Source: an uncultured Spirochaetales bacterium
Lineage (GTDB): Bacteria > Spirochaetota > Spirochaetia > Treponematales > Treponemataceae
NCBI GenBank assembly: GCA_946061495.1
Contig: CAMGSV010000069.1
Location: 1 to 11,201 of the forward strand
DNA length: 11,201 nucleotides
Reading direction: 5' to 3'
The notes under the pieces are model-generated. The model made no database searches and was not told the DNA's origin. It worked only from the letters and a program-made list of their open reading frames with translations. Positions 6,160 through 11,201 of this stretch are shown here, piece by piece (the first letter of the stretch is position 1; each line of letters starts with the position of its first letter). The translations under genes were made by a program, and so were the position numbers.

Positions 6160-8130
6160 ATGGTTATTGTTTTGCAGAAGGGCATTCCAGAAAAGGACAA
6201 GCAGGAGCTGAAGGATTTTCTGGTTCGCAATAAATTCAAGGTGAATGAGATCACTGGCGAGGAGGACACCATCCTTGGTGCCGTGGGTAAGGTTACCATC
6301 GACCCCCGTGAGGTGGAGATTCTGCCGGGGGTGGAGCGGGTGATTCCCATCTCCAAGCCCTACAAGATGGCCAGCCGTGAGTACAAGAAGGAGAACACGG
6401 TGGTGGAGGTGAAGAACAACCGTGGCCAGATTGTTCGTATTGGCGGGAACAAGGTGCTGGCCATTGCCGGTCCCTGTGCTGTGGAGAGCCTGGAACAGAT
6501 GATGGGGGTGGCAGCCCGGGTGTCTGCTGCTGGTGCCGCCATGCTGCGGGGTGGCGCCTTCAAGCCTCGAACCAGCCCCTACGCCTTCCAGGGCTTAGGG
6601 GAGGAGGGCGTGAAGATCCTCCGCCAGGCAGGTGATGCCTACGGTCTGCCCATTGTCACGGAGATTGTCTCCGCCGACCATATCCCCCTGATGAAGGATT
6701 ATGTGGATGTGTACCAGATTGGCGCCCGCAACATGCAGAATTTCGAGCTTTTGAAGAAGGTGGGCGCCTTGGGCAAGCCGGTCATTTTGAAGCGTGGCCT
6801 TTCCGCCACCATCGAGGAGTGGCTCATGGCCGCCGAGTACCTGCTTTCCTCTGGCACCGATGACGTAATCCTCTGCGAGCGGGGAATCCGCACCTACGAA
6901 AAGGCCACCAGAAATACGCTGGATCTTTCCGCTGTGCCGGTAATCCGTTCTTTGACCCACCTGCCCATCATCATCGATCCCAGCCATGCGGTGGGTATCC
7001 GGGACAAGGTTCCTCCCATGGGACTGGCAGCCATTGCCGCTGGTGCGGACGGAATCATCGTGGAGGTGCATTGCCAGCCGGAGAAGGCGGTGTCCGACGC
7101 TGCCCAGACCATGTATCCTGAGCAGTTCGAGAAGCTGATGCGGGACATTGACGTGCTGGCTCCGGTGGTGGGCAAGGAGGTGACCCATATCCGTCCTGCA
7201 GCTCCCGACGGACAGAAGGCTGCTACGGCCGGCTCCAGTGACGGCAGGGTGCGCTGTGCCTATTCCGGCGACCATGGGGCATACGCGGAGCAGGCCATCA
7301 GCCTCTACTTTGACGATGCCCAGGCGGTGGGCTGCAGCTCCTTCCGGGATGTGTTCCAGGCTGTGACTGATGGCCGTGCCGACTATGGTATGATTCCCCT
7401 GGAGAACAGTCTGGCGGGCTCCGTCTACGACAACTACGACAATCTTTTCCGTTTTGATGATGTGAGCATCTGCGGTGCCTACACCCTGCGGATTGAGCAT
7501 GCCCTGCTTTCGGTGAAGGGAGCCAGCCTGGACTCCATCCAGCGGGTCTATTCCCATCCTCATGGCTTCCCCCAGTGCAAGGACTTTTTGGACAAGTATC
7601 CCCACTGGAACCATGTGGATGCTGCCTCCACTGCCACTGCCGCCGAACTGGTGGCCAAGGAGGGCAGTCTTGAGAATGCAGCCATCGCATCAACGGTGGC
7701 GGCGGACTACTACAATCTTGAGGTGCTGGCCACGGGAATCGAGCTGAATCCCCGGAACTACACCCGCTTTGTGGTGATTACGGCCAACGACAAGGAAATC
7801 AAGGATGCCCAGGCGGCGGCAGAGGAGATCTGCTGTGGCAAGACCTGCTGCGCCGCCTCCAACGAGGTGGCCAAGGCTTCTCTCGTGTTCATTGCCAAGA
7901 ACAAGAGCGGTTCCCTCTATGAGTGCCTGGGAGTGCTGCACCAGCGGAACCTGAACATGACACGGCTGGAGTCCCGGCCCATTATGGGTGAGCCTTGGCG
8001 CTATATGTTCTACGTGGATCTGCAGCTGCCGGAAGGTGGCCGCACGGTGCTGGAGGAGGCTGTTGTCGCACTGAAGTCCAAGGCTGAGGAGGTTCGGCTT
8101 CTGGGTATCTACAAGGAAAGGAGCGTGTGA
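6160..8130 (+). CDS. DAHP synthase (type I-beta) fused to prephenate dehydratase with ACT domain
   Basis: This 656-residue fusion carries the first enzyme of the shikimate route (PEP plus erythrose-4-phosphate to DAHP) and the phenylalanine-branch dehydratase (prephenate to phenylpyruvate). Residues 1-75 form the ferredoxin-like N-terminal domain of Thermotoga-type DAHP synthase. The barrel spans about 95-345, with GPCAVE (metal Cys106), LRGGAFKPRTSPYAFQGLG, QIGARNMQNFELL, CERGIRTYEKATRNTLD, DPSHAVG (His276), IIVEVH (Glu302) and Asp313. A short linker leads to the dehydratase at about 362-540 (YSGDHGAYAEQA, PLENSLAGSV, SHPHGFPQC and catalytic NYTRF with Thr535). The ACT domain at about 572-655 contains ESRP (604-607), the Phe-binding motif. 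No chorismate mutase domain is present, unlike E. coli PheA. The linker before ACT holds CCGKTCC (558-564), which I have not seen as a family feature. It is the first gene of an operon; its TGA overlaps the ilvN start. Confidence 0.93.
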   Translation: MVIVLQKGIPEKDKQELKDFLVRNKFKVNEITGEEDTILGAVGKVTIDPREVEILPGVERVIPISKPYKMASREYKKENTVVEVKNNRGQIVRIGGNKVLAIAGPCAVESLEQMMGVAARVSAAGAAMLRGGAFKPRTSPYAFQGLGEEGVKILRQAGDAYGLPIVTEIVSADHIPLMKDYVDVYQIGARNMQNFELLKKVGALGKPVILKRGLSATIEEWLMAAEYLLSSGTDDVILCERGIRTYEKATRNTLDLSAVPVIRSLTHLPIIIDPSHAVGIRDKVPPMGLAAIAAGADGIIVEVHCQPEKAVSDAAQTMYPEQFEKLMRDIDVLAPVVGKEVTHIRPAAPDGQKAATAGSSDGRVRCAYSGDHGAYAEQAISLYFDDAQAVGCSSFRDVFQAVTDGRADYGMIPLENSLAGSVYDNYDNLFRFDDVSICGAYTLRIEHALLSVKGASLDSIQRVYSHPHGFPQCKDFLDKYPHWNHVDAASTATAAELVAKEGSLENAAIASTVAADYYNLEVLATGIELNPRNYTRFVVITANDKEIKDAQAAAEEICCGKTCCAASNEVAKASLVFIAKNKSGSLYECLGVLHQRNLNMTRLESRPIMGEPWRYMFYVDLQLPEGGRTVLEEAVVALKSKAEEVRLLGIYKERSV

Positions 8131-8621
8131 TGGAGCGATATGTTCTTTCGGTGCTGGTGGAGAACCACGCTGGTGTATTGAGCCGTGTGTCCGGGCTTTT
8201 CAGTCGTCGTGGATACAATATCGACAGCCTTACGGTGGGTGAGACCTACAATCCCGGCCAGTCCCGCATGACCATTGTGGTGAGCGGTGATGAGTACATC
8301 CTTGACCAGATTACCAAGCAGCTGGCAAAGTTGGTGGAGGTCATCTCCATCCAGCATTGCGTTGCCTCGGAGACGGTGGTGCGTGAAATGGCCCTCATAA
8401 AGGTGGGGGCCGACGAGGCTCATCGTGCCGGTGTCATCCAGACTGCCAACATCTTCCGTGCCCGCATTGTGGATGTGGGGGTGGAGTCGGTGGTGATCGA
8501 GGTGACTGGCAGCGAGGAAAAGGTGGCAAGTCTCATCAGGCTGCTGGAGCCTTATGGCATCAAGGAGCTGGTGCGCACTGGTCTCACCGCCATGGGCAGA
8601 GGTTCCCAGGTTCTGGAATAG
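8130..8621 (+). CDS. ilvN: Acetolactate synthase small (regulatory) subunit
   Basis: This is the 163-residue regulatory subunit of acetohydroxyacid synthase. It activates the catalytic subunit (IlvB/IlvI type) and confers feedback inhibition by valine in branched-chain amino-acid synthesis. The N-terminal ACT domain (about 3-75) shows VLVENHAGVLSRVSGLFSRRGYNIDSL, the effector-binding signature, with the N-H-x-G-V-L motif intact. The C-terminal domain (about 80-158) has REMALIKV, ANIFRARIVDV and LLEPYGIKELVRTG. ATG 8130 is chosen over GTG 8127 because GGAAAGGAG (8115-8123) is well spaced to it; it overlaps the upstream TGA (TGATG), so translation is probably coupled. The catalytic subunit gene is not in this window. 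Ends in TAG. Confidence 0.95.
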   Translation: MERYVLSVLVENHAGVLSRVSGLFSRRGYNIDSLTVGETYNPGQSRMTIVVSGDEYILDQITKQLAKLVEVISIQHCVASETVVREMALIKVGADEAHRAGVIQTANIFRARIVDVGVESVVIEVTGSEEKVASLIRLLEPYGIKELVRTGLTAMGRGSQVLE

Positions 8622-8624
8622 ACC

Positions 8625-9797
8625 ATGCCCCTCGCTCTGCCCATATTCTTTCTCTTCTCCATCTATGGTGTGGTGTCGGTATACCTGCCTATCATCCTCA
8701 CCAGTATGGGATACACGGCCACCCAGGTGGGGCTGCTGCTGGGCATCTTCGAGGGGGCGGGAGTGGTGCTGCCCTTGGCCATGAGCCTGAGGCGGGAGCA
8801 GGGAAGGGGCTATGGACTCCCCCTGCTTCTGATGGGAGCGCTGATGGTGGTGGTTCCCTTCCCCCTGGTTCACCTGGGGGGATTCTGCTTTACCGCCCTC
8901 TTCTTGGTTTGCTATTCTTTGGGATACAAGGCGGCGGTTCCCCTTTCGGATTCCCTCATCAACAAGGTGCTGGGAGAGCGGCGTGATGACTACGGAAAGG
9001 TGCGGGTGGCGGGCTCTGTGGGCTATGTGGTGATGGCATTGCTGCTGCAGCGCTTCCTTCCCGCTGGAGCGGCTCACCAGTATATGGTGTGGATGCTGAC
9101 CGCTGCCGTCCTGTTCATGCTCTCGTTGTTTTTTGTGCCGGGACTCTTTTCCAAGGACCTGTCCCCGTCCTCCCACAGGATTCCTGTCGCCGCAGAGCTG
9201 GGGCGGAGTCAGGTGGCGGACCGTGAGGCGGTGGGAAGCGTCATGGCGAGCTTTCCCCCGGTGTTTTGGATGGGCCTGCTGCTGGTTTTCCTCGGATTCT
9301 TCGGCCTTTCCCCCGCCACCAAGCTGTTTGCCTTGTACATGACCGAGTTCCTCCATTCCGATGCTACTGGTGCCCTCAGCGCCCTTTCCGCCCTTTCGGA
9401 GATTCCCTTCATGTTCTTTTCCAGCAGGTTCCTGCGGCGCTATGGTTCCTTGCAGCTGCTGGTGTTCTGCACTGCTATGGTGACGGTGCGGCTGGTGCTC
9501 TACATGGCCTTGCCGAATATGGCGGGAGCGGTGCTGGGGCAGCTGATGAATTCCATCACCTATGGCTTGTATCACCCGGCGGCGGTGGTGTTCGTGGCCC
9601 AGTGCGCCCCCAAGGGAAGGCTGGTGCTGAGCCAGAGCCTGTACTCCATCTTTGCGGTGGGACTTGCCAGTCTTCTGGGAAACAGCCTCAGTGGCTGGAT
9701 GATTGACAGCTTTGGGTATCCCGCCCTCTTTATGACCTTTGCCCTGTTTCCCTTGGCAGGTGTCATCCTGTATTTTTTTGTAAGGAAAAGAATATGA
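8625..9797 (+). CDS. MFS transporter, LacY/HcaT-like subgroup
   Basis: This 390-residue integral inner-membrane protein has about 12 hydrophobic helices: roughly residues 3-24, 32-52, 62-80, 85-103, 126-145, 152-172, 211-232, 252-268, 273-295, 300-320, 337-357 and 364-386. A soluble loop lies near 173-205. The motif YGKVRVAGSVGYV (123-135) after helix 4, and the D-S-L-x-N sequence before it, recall the MFS_1_like group (3-phenylpropionate transporter HcaT, nucleoside and sugar symporters). The substrate cannot be read from the sequence. Its place behind aroF-pheA and ilvN makes an amino acid, an aromatic acid or a keto acid a reasonable guess, including export. Only 3 nt separate it from ilvN, and its TGA overlaps the next start codon (ATGA). 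The upstream ribosome binding site is weak, consistent with translational coupling. Confidence 0.85.
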   Translation: MPLALPIFFLFSIYGVVSVYLPIILTSMGYTATQVGLLLGIFEGAGVVLPLAMSLRREQGRGYGLPLLLMGALMVVVPFPLVHLGGFCFTALFLVCYSLGYKAAVPLSDSLINKVLGERRDDYGKVRVAGSVGYVVMALLLQRFLPAGAAHQYMVWMLTAAVLFMLSLFFVPGLFSKDLSPSSHRIPVAAELGRSQVADREAVGSVMASFPPVFWMGLLLVFLGFFGLSPATKLFALYMTEFLHSDATGALSALSALSEIPFMFFSSRFLRRYGSLQLLVFCTAMVTVRLVLYMALPNMAGAVLGQLMNSITYGLYHPAAVVFVAQCAPKGRLVLSQSLYSIFAVGLASLLGNSLSGWMIDSFGYPALFMTFALFPLAGVILYFFVRKRI

Positions 9798-10543
9798 TTG
9801 CAGCTGTAGTGAATGCCGTCGCCGTTGTGGCCGGTTCTCTGATTGGTGTCTTGTGCTCGAAGCGAATTAACCAGGAGCTTTCCCGGGTGGTGCAGACTGG
9901 TGCCGGCGTGGTGACCATCGTCATTGGCATGGAAATGGCCCTGGCCTACGAGAACATCATCTTTCTGGCTATGGCGGTGATTGCCGGCGGCATCATCGGC
10001 TCCTGGCTTGATATTGACGGAAGGATTCTGCAGCTGGGAGATGCCCTGGGCCGCCTGGTGCTGGGAAGGAGGCGTGGAGCCCCTACGGAGTCTTCCAGCA
10101 GGGAGGGCGATGCAGGCTGCCTTGATGGTGTCAGCTGCTTTGCCTACGGATTCTTGAATGCTTCGGTGCTGTTCTGCGTGGGTGCCATGGCCATCCTTGG
10201 TTCCTTGGAGGCGGGCATGGACGGCGACTACACCATCATCTTCACCAAGTCGGTGTTGGACGGCTTTATGGCCATTGTCTTTGCCGCCGCCCTGGGAATT
10301 GGAACCGCCTTCTCCGCCCTGTCGGTGCTGGTGTACCAGGGTGCTCTGACCCTGCTGGCAGGTCTGGTGGCGCCCTATGTCCATGACATCATGCTGGCGG
10401 AGCTGGGGGCCACCGGTGGAGCGCTCATCATCATGATCGGGGTGAATCTCATGGGCTTGGCCAAGATAAAGACTGCCAACTACCTGCCGGCACTGGTGCT
10501 TTCCGTGGTGTTTGTGGTGGTGCAGGATGTGGTGGGCGTGTGA
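9794..10543 (+). CDS. DUF554 (YqgA-like) membrane protein
   Basis: This 249-residue membrane protein of the DUF554 family has an unknown or at most proposed transport function. The family hallmarks are clear: an N-terminal hydrophobic hairpin with NAVAVVAGSLIG, then QTGAGVVTIVIGMEMAL. The strongly conserved second half has FLNASVLFCVGAMAILGSLEAG, GDYTIIFTKSVLDG and FSALSVLVYQGALTLLAG. About six or seven membrane segments are visible, with a charged cytoplasmic-type loop (GRRRGAPTESSSREGD) in the middle. The ATG overlaps the transporter TGA by the ATGA arrangement, with AAGGAA at 9783-9788 as ribosome binding site. It is the last gene of the operon. No clear terminator follows, only a T-less hairpin. 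Confidence 0.9.
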   Translation: MIAAVVNAVAVVAGSLIGVLCSKRINQELSRVVQTGAGVVTIVIGMEMALAYENIIFLAMAVIAGGIIGSWLDIDGRILQLGDALGRLVLGRRRGAPTESSSREGDAGCLDGVSCFAYGFLNASVLFCVGAMAILGSLEAGMDGDYTIIFTKSVLDGFMAIVFAAALGIGTAFSALSVLVYQGALTLLAGLVAPYVHDIMLAELGATGGALIIMIGVNLMGLAKIKTANYLPALVLSVVFVVVQDVVGV

Positions 10544-10591
10544 TTGGAGTGGCGGAGAATGTCGAACGGTAAGGGGAGAGCAGTGGCGCTG

Positions 10592-10614
10592 CCCGGTGTG
10601 TGTGAAGAACCGGG
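10592..10614 (+). repeat. Small GC hairpin between the DUF554 gene and the Fic remnant
   Basis: CCCGGT (10592-10597) and ACCGGG (10609-10614) form a 6-bp stem with an 11-nt loop. No T-tract follows, so a terminator role is weakly supported. The remainder of 10544-10647 shows no gene. Confidence 0.35.
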
Positions 10615-10647
10615 GTATGTGATGAAACGGCAAACAAGGGCGTGTCT

Positions 10648-11074
10648 ATGAGAAAGAGTCCGTACGAACTTGATTTTGAGGAATATATCCGCCACACAGA
10701 TGCAAGCAAGAAAGACGAATCTGAAGAAGGGAATTCATGAGAAGTCCGTTTACTTGGAGCGTTTTTTCCTCAACCTCCTGCTTGGAGAGAACCATGACCT
10801 TAAAAACAGATATATTCACATTGACTACGCACGATATATGGCTCAAGGTGACAATGTAAACGACAATGTAAACGACAACGCACGGCTTACTGCAAATCAG
10901 CAGAAGATTATTGATGAAGTACGGAAGAATCCGTTTGTGACCCAAGAAGAGCTCTCCGAATGTATTGGAATCACGCTGGCAAATATAAATCGGAACATGA
11001 AAAGATTGCAGGAGCAGGCCCTTGTCAGACGAGTGGGGGCCGACAAGAACGGCTATTGGGAGATTCTGAAATGA
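10648..11074 (+). pseudogene. Fic-family protein gene with the catalytic core deleted
   Basis: Two pieces of one Fic-type protein are joined out of frame. The ATG at 10648, with AAGGG 7 nt upstream, opens MRKSPYELDFEEYIRHTDASKKDESEE, the usual N terminus of one group of Fic proteins, and stops at TGA 10738-10740. In the next frame, from about 10727, KGIHEKSVYLERFFLNLLLGE and NHDLKNRYIHIDY follow: the helix that normally comes after the Fic core. A short Asn/Asp linker (DNVNDNVNDN) leads to a winged helix (about 10882-11074; QEELSECIGITLANINRNMKRLQ, then RRVGADKNGYWEIL). The roughly 200 residues that should lie between, including the HxFxEGNGR AMP-transfer motif, are absent. The downstream piece has only TTG (10670) or internal ATGs (10700, 10838) as starts. 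Catalytic activity is excluded; a free winged-helix peptide could still be made. The composition is more AT-rich than the operon before it. Confidence 0.82.
10850..10879 (+). repeat. 12-bp tandem repeat coding for an Asn-Asp-Val linker
   Basis: GACAATGTAAAC occurs twice in tandem (10850-10861 and 10862-10873), followed by a partial third copy. It encodes DNVNDNVNDN, a low-complexity linker before the winged helix. Such linkers are common in Fic and AlbA_2-type regulators and tend to vary by slippage. Confidence 0.7.
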
Positions 11075-11156
11075 GGCAGAATGAGAGGAAGCTGTGGGGC
11101 AATTTAAGCGTAGGAGCTAAAATACACTGTTTTGGTCAACAAAAAGTTCTGCAGAG

Positions 11157-11175
11157 CATTGCAAGGGATGCAATG
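11157..11175. repeat. 6-bp inverted repeat after the Fic remnant
   Basis: CATTGC (11157-11162) and GCAATG (11170-11175) flank a 7-nt loop. No T-tract follows directly. Positions 11075-11201 otherwise show no gene I can support. Confidence 0.3.
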
Positions 11176-11201
11176 GTGGTGTAATTTTCTCTAAAATCCC
11201 C

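Noticed and set aside
8109..10633. Two long antisense open frames opposite ilvN, the transporter and the DUF554 gene
   Set aside because: Extreme His/Gln content and no start signals; they are shadows of the coupled operon.
1..11201. CRISPR array, tRNA or rRNA gene, insertion sequence, integrase or defence operon
   Set aside because: No regularly spaced repeats, cloverleaf, transposase or recombinase motifs were found on either strand. The edge remnants are only hints of mobile DNA.

Overview
The window is bacterial. A GC-rich block of housekeeping amino-acid genes, all on the + strand (about 312-10543), lies between two more AT-rich ends that carry gene debris. The host is probably a diderm: it has a Blc-type lipocalin lipoprotein, a well-formed sigma-54 (-24/-12) promoter and a sigma-70 family factor. 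The phylogenetic signals are mixed. ArgG looks like the Clostridia/spirochaete type, ThrA like the fused enzyme of gammaproteobacteria and Bacteroidetes, and the DAHP synthase like the Thermotoga/Clostridia type. A spirochaete or another anaerobic diderm would fit, but the sequence alone does not settle the taxon.

Layout. (a) 1-236, minus strand: the C-terminal remnant of a phage/plasmid-replication-like protein, with no start codon. (b) 198-311: a long AT palindrome, then a sigma-54 promoter and a ribosome binding site leading into a TTG-started sigma-70 family factor (312-1136), closed by a strong terminator. (c) 1360-1899: a lipocalin lipoprotein, followed by a 17-bp stem-loop. (d) 2159-3424: argG with a clear sigma-70-type promoter and a terminator. 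(e) 3537-6050: bifunctional aspartokinase/homoserine dehydrogenase (thrA), interrupted inside the kinase domain by one in-frame TAG and followed by a terminator. (f) 6160-10543: a tight four-gene operon made of a DAHP synthase-prephenate dehydratase fusion, an acetolactate synthase small subunit (ilvN), an MFS transporter and a DUF554 membrane protein. The genes overlap or are 3 nt apart. (g) 10648-11074: a Fic-family gene whose catalytic core has been deleted, leaving the N-terminal leader, the last helix of the Fic region and the C-terminal winged helix in two frames.

Together the central genes cover entry or control points of four amino-acid routes: arginine (ArgG), threonine/methionine/isoleucine (ThrA), phenylalanine and aromatics (AroF-PheA), and branched chain (IlvN). 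Three of these proteins carry ACT-type regulatory domains. The most notable points are the DAHP synthase-prephenate dehydratase fusion without chorismate mutase, the amber codon in thrA, the sigma-54 promoter in front of another sigma factor, and the two mobile-element-type remnants at the edges. I do not see a defence system, CRISPR array, integrase or RNA gene. I cannot claim an undescribed multi-gene system here.
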